The notes beneath the pieces are model-generated. The model ran no database searches. It was given only the letters and a program-made list of their open reading frames with translations, and had not been told where the DNA came from. From Candidatus Halobonum tyrrellensis G22 (GTDB lineage: Archaea > Halobacteriota > Halobacteria > Halobacteriales > Haloferacaceae), in contig NZ_ASGZ01000013.1 of NCBI RefSeq assembly GCF_000495475.1, positions 101,278 through 165,277 of the forward strand: 64,000 bases of DNA, in the 5' to 3' direction. The position numbers and the translations under genes were made by a program. Of the stretch, positions 33,755 through 43,042 are shown one piece after another. The stretch's first letter is position 1, and the number at the start of each line of letters is the position of its first letter.

Positions 33755-34519
33755 ATGGCGCGAATCGCTCTCACCGGCGCCGCCGGAAGCGTCGGCTCCG
33801 CCGCCCTGTCCGGACTCGAAGCGCACGACGTGACCCCGATCACCCACCGCGACCGCGACGGACTCGACAGCGTCGTCCTCGACGTCGAGGACCGCGACGC
33901 CCTCGGCGACGCGTTCGAGGGACACGACGCCGTGGTCCACCTCGCGGGCAACCCCTCGCCGGAGGCCGACTGGGAGAGCGTCCTCCCGGTCAACGTCGAC
34001 GGGACGTACAACGTCTACGAGGCGGCGCTCGAAAACGACGTCGACCGGGTCGTGTTCGCGAGCACCAACCACGTCCACCAGATGTACAACGTCGGCGAGG
34101 TCGACCGCCCGGAGACGCTCAGCGAGGACGCCGACACCGTCCGCCCGGACGCTCCCCACCGTCCCGACTCCTACTACGGCGTGAGCAAGGTGGCGGGGGA
34201 GGCGCTCGGCAACTACTACGCGACCCGCCACGGGATGGAGGTGGTCAACCTCCGCATCGGCTGGCTCCTGACCGAGGATGAACTCCGCGACAGACAGGAC
34301 GACGACGACGAGGCGTTCGCCCGCTACGCCCGCGCGATGTGGCTCAGCCCCGAGGACTGCCGGTCGGGCGTCCGGCGGTCGGTGGAGGCGACGCTCGACA
34401 CCAACCCGCTCGCGGTCAACCTGATCTCCGCCAACGACGACCGCTACCTGTCGTTGACGGAGACCCAGCGGGAACTCGGCTACGCCCCGCGGGGCAACTC
34501 CGCGACCGTCGTGGAGTAG
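33755..34519 (+). CDS. NAD-dependent sugar dehydrogenase, extended SDR (L-arabinose or uronate dehydrogenase type)
   Basis: 254 residues. The Rossmann motif is ALTGAAGSVGSAAL, the active-site pair YYGVSK with Ser/Thr in VVFASTNHVHQMY, and RIGWLL follows. The protein resembles uronate dehydrogenases, and the L-arabinose dehydrogenase of Haloferax volcanii also belongs to the extended SDR group. Its position at the head of an arabinose/xylose island with XacD-, XacE- and XacF-like genes makes it a good candidate for the first oxidation of L-arabinose to the lactone. A uronate substrate from pectin is the alternative. Confidence 0.78.
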   Translation: MARIALTGAAGSVGSAALSGLEAHDVTPITHRDRDGLDSVVLDVEDRDALGDAFEGHDAVVHLAGNPSPEADWESVLPVNVDGTYNVYEAALENDVDRVVFASTNHVHQMYNVGEVDRPETLSEDADTVRPDAPHRPDSYYGVSKVAGEALGNYYATRHGMEVVNLRIGWLLTEDELRDRQDDDDEAFARYARAMWLSPEDCRSGVRRSVEATLDTNPLAVNLISANDDRYLSLTETQRELGYAPRGNSATVVE

Positions 34520-34677
34520 CGGACGGTCCCTCGTCGCGGGTGTCGGCCGCCGACCGCACTCGATCGCACCGCCCACCGCCTCCGACCGCGACGCCGACCC
34601 GAATCGACGGTAACCCGCGGGACGCGGGTACGGCAAGAGCTATTTTCTGACGTGGAGAACGAATCGGCAGTAAGCCC

Positions 34678-36945
34678 ATGTCCGACGGAAGCGAACTCGA
34701 CGACGACGCGCGGGAGTATCACCGGGCCGACCCGCCCGGGAAGATAGAGATATCGACGACGAAGCCCACGAACAGCCAGGCCGACCTGTCGTTGGCGTAC
34801 TCGCCGGGGGTGGCGGCGCCGTGTCGCGACATCGCGGCCGACACCGAGCGGGCGTACGAGTACACGGCCAAGGGGAACCTCGTGGGCGTGGTCTCGGACG
34901 GGTCGGCCGTGCTCGGTCTCGGCGACATCGGTCCGACCGCGTCGAAGCCGGTGATGGAGGGGAAGGGCGTCCTGTTCAAGCGGTTCGCCGACATCGACGT
35001 GTTCGACCTCGAACTCGACGCCGACGACGTCGACGGGTTCGTCTCCGCGGTCGCCGCGATGGAACCGGGGTTCGGGGGGATCAACCTGGAGGACATCGGC
35101 GCGCCCGAGTGTTTCGAGATCGAATCGCGGCTCGGCGAGGAGATGGACGTCCCCGTCTTCCACGACGACCAACACGGCACCGCGATCATCTCCGGCGCCG
35201 CCCTCCTGAACGCCCTCGACATCGCCGACAAGGCGATCGACGACATCGAGGTGGCGTTCTCGGGGGCGGGCGCGGCCGCGACGGCGACCGCGGAGTTCTA
35301 CGTCTCGATGGGGGTCGACCCCGCGAACGTCACCATGGCCGACATCGACGGCGTGCTCTCGGCGGACCGGGACGACCTGACCGACCGCACGGAACCGTTC
35401 GCCGCGGGGGTCGAACCCGGCGACCTGGCCGACGCGGTCGACGGCGCCGACGTGCTGGTGGGGCTGTCGGTCGGCGGCGTCGTCAGCCCGGAGATGGTGC
35501 GGTCGATGGCCGACGACCCCGTCATCTTCGCGATGGCGAACCCCGACCCCGAGATCGGCTACGAGGAGGCCAAAAACGCCCGCGACGACACGGTGATCAT
35601 GGCCACGGGCCGGTCGGACTACCCCAACCAGGTGAACAACGTCCTCGGCTTCCCGTTCATCTTCCGGGGCGCACTCGACGTGCGCGCGACCGACATCAAC
35701 GAGGAGATGAAACGCGCCGCCGCCGAAGCGCTCGCCGACCTCGCCCGACAGGACGTCCCCGACGCCGTCGTCAAAGCGTACGGCGACCAACCGCTGCGGT
35801 TCGGCCCGGAGTACGTCATCCCGAAACCGCTCGACCCCCGCGTCCTCTTCGAGGTAGCGCCCGCCGTCGCCGAGGCGGCGATGGAGACGGGCGTCGCCCG
35901 GACCGAACTCGACCCCGACGAGTACGCCGACGACCTCCGCGCGCGGCTGGGGACCTCGCGGGCGATGATGCAGATCGTCCACCGGAAGGCGTCCCGCGAG
36001 CCGAAACGGCTGGCGTTCGCCGAGGGGACCAACGAGAAGGTGGTCCGCGCCGCCTACCGGGTCCACGACGAGGGGCTGGCCGAACCGGTGCTGGTCGGCG
36101 ACCCCGACGAGGTGCGCGCGCGGGTCGACGCGCTCGGACTCGGCTTCGACCCCGACGTGGCGGACCCGAAGGGACCGCGCTCGGCGGCGTACGCCGACCG
36201 GCTGTACGACGAGCGCAAGCGGAAGGGCGTCACCCGGTCGGAGGCGGCCGAACTGGTCGAGACCGACCGCGACTACTTCGCGAGCACGATGGTCGACGCG
36301 GGCGACGCCGACGCGATGCTCACCGGTCTGACGCGCAACTACGCGTCGGCGCTCCACGCGCCGCTGGAGGTGATCGGAACCGCCCCCGGCGTCGACTACA
36401 TCGCCGGCGTGTACATGCTCGCGTTCGACGACCGCGTCGTGTTCTGTGCGGACACCACGGTCAATCTCGACCCCGACGCGGCCGTCCTCGCGGAGGTGAC
36501 GAAACGGACCGCGGCGCTCGCGCGCCGGTTCGACGTCGACCCGCGGGCGGCGCTGCTGTCGTACTCCAACTTCGGGTCGGTCGACAACGAGGGGACCGCC
36601 AAACCCCGGGAGGCGGTCGAGCGCCTCCACGCCGACCCCGAGGTGGAGTTCCCGGTCGACGGGGAGATGCAGGCGGACACCGCCGTCGTCGAGTCGATGT
36701 TCGACGGGACCTACGACTTCTGCGACCTCGACGGGCCGGCGAACGTGCTGGTGTTCCCGAACCTGGAGGCGGGGAACATCGCGTACAAACTCCTCCACCG
36801 CCTCGGCGGCGCCGACGTGGTCGGACCCGTCCTCACGGGGATGGACGCGCCCGTCCACGTGCTCCAGCGGGGCGACGAGGTGCGCGACATCGTCAACCTC
36901 GCGAGCATCGCCGTCGCGGAGGCGCAGACGCCGGACCCGCTGTAG
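34678..36945 (+). CDS. maeB: NADP-dependent malic enzyme with phosphotransacetylase-like domain (MaeB type)
   Basis: 755 residues. Residues about 1-420 are the malic enzyme: [49 protein letters not shown] and [14 protein letters not shown] (cofactor loop). Residues about 430-755 are phosphotransacetylase-like, starting [20 protein letters not shown] and ending with [15 protein letters not shown]. In MaeB proteins this second domain is regulatory and not an active Pta. The enzyme decarboxylates malate to pyruvate. In the island it would drain the 2-oxoglutarate made from pentoses back to pyruvate. Confidence 0.95.
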   Translation: MSDGSELDDDAREYHRADPPGKIEISTTKPTNSQADLSLAYSPGVAAPCRDIAADTERAYEYTAKGNLVGVVSDGSAVLGLGDIGPTASKPVMEGKGVLFKRFADIDVFDLELDADDVDGFVSAVAAMEPGFGGINLEDIGAPECFEIESRLGEEMDVPVFHDDQHGTAIISGAALLNALDIADKAIDDIEVAFSGAGAAATATAEFYVSMGVDPANVTMADIDGVLSADRDDLTDRTEPFAAGVEPGDLADAVDGADVLVGLSVGGVVSPEMVRSMADDPVIFAMANPDPEIGYEEAKNARDDTVIMATGRSDYPNQVNNVLGFPFIFRGALDVRATDINEEMKRAAAEALADLARQDVPDAVVKAYGDQPLRFGPEYVIPKPLDPRVLFEVAPAVAEAAMETGVARTELDPDEYADDLRARLGTSRAMMQIVHRKASREPKRLAFAEGTNEKVVRAAYRVHDEGLAEPVLVGDPDEVRARVDALGLGFDPDVADPKGPRSAAYADRLYDERKRKGVTRSEAAELVETDRDYFASTMVDAGDADAMLTGLTRNYASALHAPLEVIGTAPGVDYIAGVYMLAFDDRVVFCADTTVNLDPDAAVLAEVTKRTAALARRFDVDPRAALLSYSNFGSVDNEGTAKPREAVERLHADPEVEFPVDGEMQADTAVVESMFDGTYDFCDLDGPANVLVFPNLEAGNIAYKLLHRLGGADVVGPVLTGMDAPVHVLQRGDEVRDIVNLASIAVAEAQTPDPL

Positions 36946-37019
36946 ACGGCGGGCGGCGTCGCGGTTCGGGCGCCGACGCCGGCGTGACCAGTCGCGTCCC
37001 CGCACGGTCCGCGTCCGCC

Positions 37020-39293
37020 TCACTCGGGGCAGTCGGCGGTGACCCGGACCAGCGAGTACGGCGGGAGCGACACCGTGAGCCGACCCTCGTCGTCGACCAC
37101 GGCGCGGTTGGTCGTCGGGGTGACGCGCTCGGGCTCCTCGAACGTGTTCCGCTCGTACATCGTGTCGGCGGCGAGGCGGTCGACGGTCACGCAGTCGACG
37201 TCGGCCAGCAGGTCGCCCGCCTCGACGGTCACCTCGATGGCGTCCGCGCCGGCGTCACAGTGGACCAGCATCACCGCGAGGTCGCCCGCGGCGGCGTCGA
37301 CCACCGCCATCGCGTCGACCGCGGGCGCGTCGGTGACCGGGTCGAGTTCGCCGAACAGGTCGTTCGTCTCCGAGCCGAACCGGGTGTCCGTCGAGAACGT
37401 CGGACAGGCGAGGTCGACGCCGACGGGCGTCCCGCCCGCCAGCCCCGCGCCCAACTGCTGGCCGTAGTAGCACGGGTCGACCCACACCTTCCCGCGGGAC
37501 TTCCGGAGGCCGCCGCCGTGGTTCCCCACGCCCGAGTGGGTCACCATCTCGACGCCCTCCGTCCGGATGCACTCGTGGACGACCGTGGCGTCGAACACCG
37601 CCTCGGTGATGCTCTCGTTCGTCGGGAGCGTCTCCCGTTCCAGCGGGGGGTCGGCCGTCCCGTCTCGGTCGGTCGCGTCCGCGTCGCTTCCGTCGTCCGC
37701 CCCGTCCGCGTCGCCCTCCTCGGCCTCATCGAACCGCGTGAACAGTTGGAGTTCGGTTATCGCCTGTCGCACGCCCGGGACGCCGGCGGCCGCCAGGTCG
37801 GCCGCCACCTCGCGGTACTGCTCGCCCAGTTTCCGGGCGAACCCCGAGTGGGCGTTGAACAGTTCGACCGGGTCGGTGTCGACGTCGGCGTGACACTCCA
37901 CGAGCACGTGGTCGGTGAGCCAGTCGCCGTCGTCGAGGGTCTCCACCAACGGCTGGTTCCAGTCGGTCAGCCGGTTGCCGCACGCGAACACCTCGATGTC
38001 GGGGTCGACCGCCTCCATCGCCGCCTCGTACCGTCTGAACCGGTCGGCGTAGCCGTCGGGCGTCGTCCACGTCTTCTGCCACTCGCCGTACAGTTCGTTG
38101 CCGATCTCCCAGTAGTCGACGCCGTACGGCTCCGGGTGGCCGTGTTCGGCGCGGAGCGCGCCCATCTCGGTGTCCGTCGACCCGTTGCAGTACTCCACCC
38201 ACCGCGCGGCCTCCGCGGCGGTGCCGTCGCCGCCGTTGACGCATATCATCGGCTCACAGCCCACCCGCTCGCAGAACCGCACGAACTCGTCGGTGCCGAA
38301 CAGGTTGGTCTCGACGGCGTCCCACGCGGGGTTCGGCTTCGTCGGCCGCGCTTCGACCGGGCCGACGCCGTCGCGCCAGTGGTAGCCCGACGCGAAGTTG
38401 CCGCCCGGCCACCGCAGCACCGACAGGTCCATCTCGGCGAGCGTGTCCGCCACCTCGGGGTCGGTCGTCCCGTGGTGGTCGTCGGGGTGGAGCAGCACCC
38501 GGTCGACCACCAGGTTGGCGTCGGCGGCGACGGTGAGGCTGAACCCGAACGGCCGTCCCTCCTCGCTCGCGTCGGCCGCCTCGGCGGGCAAGTCGAGCGA
38601 GAAGTCGACCGTCTCGTACGCCTCGCTCGCCGCCACCTCGGCGGTCGCCAGCGGGTCGCCGAACTCGCCGTCGTCGACGGGGTGGAGCGCGAGGCGAACC
38701 GACGCGGGGGCGGTCGCGGCGGCCGCGCGGAGCGTCACGCGCCCCTCGAACCCGCGGGTCCGGCCGACGGGGAGGTGACACCACTGCGCGAGGCCCGCGC
38801 GCGCGCCGTCGCCGTCCGGGTCGCCTCCGCCGTCGACTTCGACTCGCTGGGCGCGGTCGCCCGCGGTCCCCACGTCGGGGCTGGTCCGGACCCGGTCCTC
38901 GTCACCGCCGTCGTCGTCACCGCCGGTCTCGGCGTACGGGAACCACCACAGCGCCGCCCCGTCGCGGTACGCGCTCACGAGACGGTCGGCGCCGGGGACG
39001 CCGTGGGTGTCGGCGTACGTCTCGACCCGGTCGGCTATCTCGTCGGGGTCGGAGACGCCGCCGCGGCCGCCGTCGACGTCGTACTCGTACTCCTGGAACT
39101 TCCAGGCCGCGAGCGTCGGGTTGAACAGACAGCCCGCTTCGAGCACGTTCGAGACGTTCCACGACGAGTAGAGGTGTTCGCCGAACTTCCCGTACAGTTC
39201 CGGCGCCACCGGGTCGCCCTCCCGCGAGGGGTCGAGTTCGACGGTGGCGCGCGACTCCGCGTCGCTCTCCGCGTGCGTGAGGAGATGTGTCAC
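37020..39293 (-). CDS. Intracellular GH51 alpha-L-arabinofuranosidase with inserted beta domain
   Basis: 757 residues, no signal peptide. GH51 motifs are PELYGKFGEHLYSSWNVSNV near the start, LRWPGGNFASGYHWRDGVGP, the acid/base Glu in YWEIGNELYGEW and the nucleophile Glu in AITELQLF. A beta-rich insertion (about 165-265, carbohydrate-binding-like) and an Asp-rich linker (about 505-540) extend it beyond the usual 500 residues. The C-terminal beta domain ends PPYSLVRVTAD. It should release arabinofuranose from imported oligosaccharides. It runs convergent to maeB. Confidence 0.85.
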   Translation of the reverse strand: MTHLLTHAESDAESRATVELDPSREGDPVAPELYGKFGEHLYSSWNVSNVLEAGCLFNPTLAAWKFQEYEYDVDGGRGGVSDPDEIADRVETYADTHGVPGADRLVSAYRDGAALWWFPYAETGGDDDGGDEDRVRTSPDVGTAGDRAQRVEVDGGGDPDGDGARAGLAQWCHLPVGRTRGFEGRVTLRAAAATAPASVRLALHPVDDGEFGDPLATAEVAASEAYETVDFSLDLPAEAADASEEGRPFGFSLTVAADANLVVDRVLLHPDDHHGTTDPEVADTLAEMDLSVLRWPGGNFASGYHWRDGVGPVEARPTKPNPAWDAVETNLFGTDEFVRFCERVGCEPMICVNGGDGTAAEAARWVEYCNGSTDTEMGALRAEHGHPEPYGVDYWEIGNELYGEWQKTWTTPDGYADRFRRYEAAMEAVDPDIEVFACGNRLTDWNQPLVETLDDGDWLTDHVLVECHADVDTDPVELFNAHSGFARKLGEQYREVAADLAAAGVPGVRQAITELQLFTRFDEAEEGDADGADDGSDADATDRDGTADPPLERETLPTNESITEAVFDATVVHECIRTEGVEMVTHSGVGNHGGGLRKSRGKVWVDPCYYGQQLGAGLAGGTPVGVDLACPTFSTDTRFGSETNDLFGELDPVTDAPAVDAMAVVDAAAGDLAVMLVHCDAGADAIEVTVEAGDLLADVDCVTVDRLAADTMYERNTFEEPERVTPTTNRAVVDDEGRLTVSLPPYSLVRVTADCPE

Positions 39294-39399
39294 GGTCGTA
39301 CCTGTCCATCGACCAGCCCGAGTAAATAGGTTGTGAGCCGCGACCGGGCGGACGGACGACCCGGGCGGGCGAACGCGGCGGCCCGTCGTCCGCCGACGA

Positions 39400-40518
39400 C
39401 TACCCGCGGACGAGCACGTCCGGCAGGTCGAGGGCGAACTCGCGGTCGACCGCGTCGTAGGAACTCGTCGGCCACTCCCCGGTGTCGGTGAGCACGTCGA
39501 CGCCGTCGCCGCCGTCGGTACCGTCCGCGCCCACCAGGACGGTGTCCTCCGACTTCGCCCCCTCGACGGTGGGGTTCCACGCGTACGGCGACGGCGCGGT
39601 CACCGGGTCGGCCGCCCCCGGCGTCGCGGTCCACTCGCGCGACTCGAAACCGATCGCGCCGCCCTGGTGGTGGCGTTCGGGCTGGTCGCCCCACCCGACC
39701 GCGTCGTAGGCGCCCTCGATGGCGTCGAACACGTCGCCCGCGGTACCGCCCGCCGCGGCCGCCTCGCGGGTCGCGCCGACCGCGGAGGCGGCGACGCGGC
39801 TCGCCGCGGCGTGTCGCTCGCCGAGCCACTCGGGCGGGTCGAACGCGACGGTCCGGGTGGCGGCCACGTTCAGCCCCGCCGTCTCCGCGACCACCGTGAG
39901 GACCGCGTACGCACCGAGTTCGACCGCCTGGGGCGTGAAGTGACGGTGTCGCTGGGCGCGGTCGCTCCCCCCGACGAGCACGACCGGCGATTCGAGCCCC
40001 CGCTCGTGGAGTTCCTCGCGGAGCCGACCCGCCGTCTCGTACTCGGTGTCGGCGGCGGCGACGCTTCGCCCGACCGTCTCGACGGCGTCGGCGGTCGCCT
40101 CGCTCGCGGCCGCGAGTCGCTCGCGGTCCCCCGGCGTGAGCGGCAGGCGTAGCGGCGCGAGGTCGGCGACACCGAGACCGGGCACGTCGGCGTCGGCGGC
40201 CGCGCCCTCGGCCGCCGCCTCCGCGACCGCCTCGGGGAGCGACCGCTCGTGCCAGGTGTACGTCTCGACGGGGACGCCCTCGGGGAGTTCCTCCTCGCGC
40301 ATGCGGTCGGCCTCGTTGTTCGGCGCGACGGCGCGGGCCGACTCGCCGTCGTAGCCGAGCGCCGCCACGCCCGTCGGCGTCCCCCGCTCGACTACCGTGT
40401 CGGTTCCGCCGGTCAGCCACTTCACGTTGCGCGGCCGGAGCAGCCACAGCTCCGCCGCCCCCGCGTCGTCCAAGTAGCGGTCCAGCCGGTCCAGTTTCTC
40501 CGTCTCGAAGGCTGTCAC
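39400..40518 (-). CDS. M24 (creatinase/prolidase fold) protein with altered metal site
   Basis: 372 residues with the two-domain layout of Xaa-Pro peptidases: an N-terminal creatinase-like domain (NVKWLTGGTDTVVERG) and a C-terminal pita-bread domain. HHQGGAIGFESREW matches the H-x2-G-H-x-G region and VEGAKSEDTVLV the final Glu strand. The strand that normally carries the two metal Asp residues (D-x-G-x-x-x-x-G-Y-x-x-D-x-T-R) reads VLTVVAETAGLNVAATRT, lacking both. It is probably a non-peptidase member. It stands between the GH51 and IclR genes, so a role in the island is possible. Confidence 0.65.
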   Translation of the reverse strand: MTAFETEKLDRLDRYLDDAGAAELWLLRPRNVKWLTGGTDTVVERGTPTGVAALGYDGESARAVAPNNEADRMREEELPEGVPVETYTWHERSLPEAVAEAAAEGAAADADVPGLGVADLAPLRLPLTPGDRERLAAASEATADAVETVGRSVAAADTEYETAGRLREELHERGLESPVVLVGGSDRAQRHRHFTPQAVELGAYAVLTVVAETAGLNVAATRTVAFDPPEWLGERHAAASRVAASAVGATREAAAAGGTAGDVFDAIEGAYDAVGWGDQPERHHQGGAIGFESREWTATPGAADPVTAPSPYAWNPTVEGAKSEDTVLVGADGTDGGDGVDVLTDTGEWPTSSYDAVDREFALDLPDVLVRG

Positions 40519-40665
40519 TTCCGGACGGTCGACGCCTCGCGGCTAAACGCTTTCCCACCCCGGCCGCCGCATCCTACTCGGCGCCCGCGACCCCCCTGGC
40601 CCCCGCCCTCGCTTCCGGCTCTACCGGAACGGTTATGGGTCGAGGTCGGCAAGGTACGGCGAATC

Positions 40666-41433
40666 ATGGCAGCCGAAACGGGGTCCGCGCCGGTCGGGGC
40701 GACGCAGACGACGATCCGCGTCATCGAGGCGCTGCGGGAACTGGACGCCGCGGGCGTGTCGGCAGTCGCCGACCACATCGACGTGCCCACGAGCACCGCG
40801 TTCGACCACCTCCGGACGCTCGAACAGAACGAGTTCGTCCGCCGCGAGGGCGACGAGTACGTCCTCAGCAGCCAGTTCCTCGAGATCGGCGGCTACTGCC
40901 GGAACAACGACCACCTCTACCGGACCGCCGAACCCGAACTCCAGAAGATGGCGAACGAGACGGGCGAGCACGCCAACCTCATGATCGAGGAGTTCGGCCG
41001 CGGCGTCTTCTACGCCAAGGCGAAGGGCCGCGAGACGTTCCGGCTCGACACCCACATCGGCAAGCGGGTCAACCTCCAGACCACGAGCGCCGGGAAGGCG
41101 ATCCTCGCGGAACTCCCCGACGACCGGGTCGAGGAGATCGTCGACGACCACGGCCTCCCGGGGATCACGGAGCACACGATCACCGACCGCGCGGACCTGT
41201 TCGAGGAACTCGACACGGTCCGCGAACAGGGGTTCGCCACCGACACCGAGGAGCGACTCAAGGGCGTCCACTGCGTCGGCGCGGCGCTCACCGACGACGA
41301 CGGCGATCCGATCGGCGCGGTCAGCGTCTCGGGACCCAAAAACGGGATGCAAGACGAGCGGTTCTTCGACGACATCCCCGAACTCGTGTTGCGGACCGCG
41401 AACGTGATCGAAGTCAACATGAAGTACCAGTAG
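40666..41433 (+). CDS. IclR family transcriptional regulator (XacR-like)
   Basis: 255 residues. The N-terminal winged HTH (about 12-75) is TTIRVIEALRELDAAGVSAV then VPTSTAFDHLRTLEQNEFVR. The C-terminal effector domain includes NLQTTSAGKAILAELPD, which is the IclR signature, and VGAALTDDDGDPIGAVSVSGP. In Haloferax volcanii the IclR-type XacR activates D-xylose and L-arabinose genes. The location directly beside XacD- and XacE-like genes points to the same job here. The specific effector is inferred. Confidence 0.88.
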   Translation: MAAETGSAPVGATQTTIRVIEALRELDAAGVSAVADHIDVPTSTAFDHLRTLEQNEFVRREGDEYVLSSQFLEIGGYCRNNDHLYRTAEPELQKMANETGEHANLMIEEFGRGVFYAKAKGRETFRLDTHIGKRVNLQTTSAGKAILAELPDDRVEEIVDDHGLPGITEHTITDRADLFEELDTVREQGFATDTEERLKGVHCVGAALTDDDGDPIGAVSVSGPKNGMQDERFFDDIPELVLRTANVIEVNMKYQ

Positions 41434-41467
41434 CGACGCGACGCGCCGGCGGTTCGCGGTCGGGACG

Positions 41468-41523
41468 ACGGACGGCGGACGAAGGGACGAGAGGGCGACG
41501 GACGGCGGACAAAGGGGCGAGGG
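41468..41523. repeat. Short direct repeat downstream of the IclR gene
   Basis: ACGGACGGCGGACGAAGGG (from 41468) recurs as ACGGACGGCGGACAAAGGG (from 41498), period 30 bp, two copies, in the 116-bp gap between the convergent IclR and XacD-like genes. It may be simple slippage. Confidence 0.6.
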
Positions 41524-41549
41524 CGCGAAGGTAGACCGCGCGGGTCGGG

Positions 41550-42719
41550 TCAGTTCATCTCGCGGCCTTCCCAGCCCTTCTCGAACAGGTTGATCGTGTG
41601 GACCTGGTCTTCGGTGTACTCGTGTTCACGCACCACGTCGAGGTCGAGTTCGATGCCGAAGCCGGGCCCCTCCGGGATCTCCATGAAGCCGTCCTCGATG
41701 ACGAGCGGGTCGACCAGCAGGTCGTCGACCCAGTCGACGTCGTACGTCTGGAACAGTTCCTGGATCCGGAAGTTCGGGACGGACGCACAGAAGTGCGCGT
41801 AGATCGCGCTCGCGACCGGTCCCTGCGGGTTGTGCGGGGCGATGTCGACGTGGTCGGCCTCCGCCAGCCCCGCGATCTTCTTCCCCTCGGTGATCCCGCC
41901 CGTGTTCATCAGGTCGGGCTGGAACACGTCGATCTCCGTCCGGGTGACGAGTTCGAAGAAGTCGTGTTTGGTCATGTGACGCTCGCCCGTCGCGACCGGG
42001 ATGGGCGACCGCCGCGACACCTCGGCGAGGCTGTTGATCGAGTCCGGCGGGCACGGCTCCTCGAACCAGGTCGGCTCGAACTCGTCGAGTTTCCGCGCGA
42101 TGTCGACCGCCTGCCCCGCCGAGAAGCGACCGTGACACTCGATCAGCAGGTCGACGTCCGGGCCGACCGCCTCGCGGACCGCGCGCACGATGTCGACCGA
42201 GTGGTTCTTCTCCTTCTTCGTCATCGACTGCCAGGCGGTGCCGAACGGGTCGAACTTCATCGCGTCGTAGCCGTCGTCGACGACGCGCTCGGCCGCCTCG
42301 GCGAACCCCTCGGGGGTGCCGCCGGTGTCGGTGTACCAGCCGTTCGCGTACGTGCGGAGGCGGTCGCCGTGGACCTTCCCGCCGAGCAGTTCGTAGACGG
42401 GTTCGTCGAGCACCTTGCCCTTGATGTCCCAACACGCCATGTCCACCGCCGAACAGACGGTCGTGTTGATGACCTCCTTCGAGAACCACTCGTCGCGGTA
42501 CATCTCCAGCCAGATCTGTTCGGTGTTGAACGGGTCCTTCCCGATGAAGTAATCCGACATCTCCTGGATCGCCGCGGCCACCGTCCGGGGCTTGTCGTGT
42601 GTCGTCGCCTCCGCGAGGCCGGTCACCCCCGCGTCGGTCTCCAACTCCACGAACACCCACGGTTTCCAGGGGTTCGCGACCATGTACGTCTCGACGCCGG
42701 TGATACTTACGTCGGACAT
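41550..42719 (-). CDS. xacD: Enolase-superfamily sugar acid dehydratase (XacD-like pentonate dehydratase)
   Basis: 389 residues, mandelate racemase/muconate lactonising group. The N-terminal capping domain begins VSITGVETYMVANPWKPWVF. Metal ligands are the Glu residues in LLIECHGRFS, TWFEEPCPP and PVATGERHM, and the general acid/base His is in IAPHNPQGPVAS. Haloferax XacD, a xylonate dehydratase, is of this superfamily. The neighbouring FAH-family gene and IclR regulator support pentonate (xylonate or arabinonate) dehydration to 2-keto-3-deoxypentonate. Gluconate or galactonate dehydratase activity is the alternative. Confidence 0.85.
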   Translation of the reverse strand: MSDVSITGVETYMVANPWKPWVFVELETDAGVTGLAEATTHDKPRTVAAAIQEMSDYFIGKDPFNTEQIWLEMYRDEWFSKEVINTTVCSAVDMACWDIKGKVLDEPVYELLGGKVHGDRLRTYANGWYTDTGGTPEGFAEAAERVVDDGYDAMKFDPFGTAWQSMTKKEKNHSVDIVRAVREAVGPDVDLLIECHGRFSAGQAVDIARKLDEFEPTWFEEPCPPDSINSLAEVSRRSPIPVATGERHMTKHDFFELVTRTEIDVFQPDLMNTGGITEGKKIAGLAEADHVDIAPHNPQGPVASAIYAHFCASVPNFRIQELFQTYDVDWVDDLLVDPLVIEDGFMEIPEGPGFGIELDLDVVREHEYTEDQVHTINLFEKGWEGREMN

Positions 42720-42918
42720 CTACCGGGAAGGGGTTCCACGGCGGCATTAAATCTATCGGGATTCGACGACCGGCGATTCGACGGGGACGGCCGTCCTGAG
42801 GGGGTGAACCCCGCGTGCACGGGTGTGACGCGGCCCAGCATCCGTCCGCTATCACCGGAATCAGGTCCCGGCAAATACGCCCCCGTTTCCGGTTCGCTCG
42901 CGGTCGAGTCCGCCGTCG

Positions 42919-42940
42919 ATTACAAACATATCGCTGTAAT
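42919..42940. promoter_or_regulatory. Inverted repeat, possible operator
   Basis: ATTACA and TGTAAT flank a 10-bp spacer in the divergent intergenic region of the pentonate genes. Arms are perfect. Arm spacing suits a dimeric HTH protein such as the IclR regulator encoded nearby, but binding is only inferred. Confidence 0.4.
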
Positions 42941-43008
42941 TCTCAACCCTCGACCCGTTCCGGTCCTCCCGGAAGCATCGGCCGGCCGGCGGGACCGCTA
43001 CGGGGAGC

Positions 43009-43019
43009 AAGATATTTGT
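43009..43019 (+). promoter_or_regulatory. TATA-type element AAGATATTTGT of the xacE-like gene
   Basis: Begins 34 bp before the ATG at 43043. The same 11-mer lies 36 bp before the exported GH51 gene (53970-53980), and a one-mismatch copy occurs at 33573-33583 in the region ahead of the SDR gene. Confidence 0.5.
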
Positions 43020-43042
43020 GACCGCCCGTATGTGGGAGGGAC

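Larger units (their letters stand above)
42720..43042. other. Divergent promoter region between xacD- and xacE-like genes
   Basis: 323 bp. Contents: an AT-rich element ATTAAATCTATC (42746-42757) serving the minus-strand gene, an inverted repeat ATTACA-N10-TGTAAT (42919-42940), and the TATA-like AAGATATTTGT (43009-43019) serving the plus-strand gene. No gene fits in it. Confidence 0.6.

Noticed and set aside
34821..39329. A 1,502-codon open frame over maeB and the GH51 gene
   Set aside because: It has the composition of an antisense or shifted frame of high-GC coding DNA (Arg, Gly, Val, Asp runs) and overlaps two well-supported genes.
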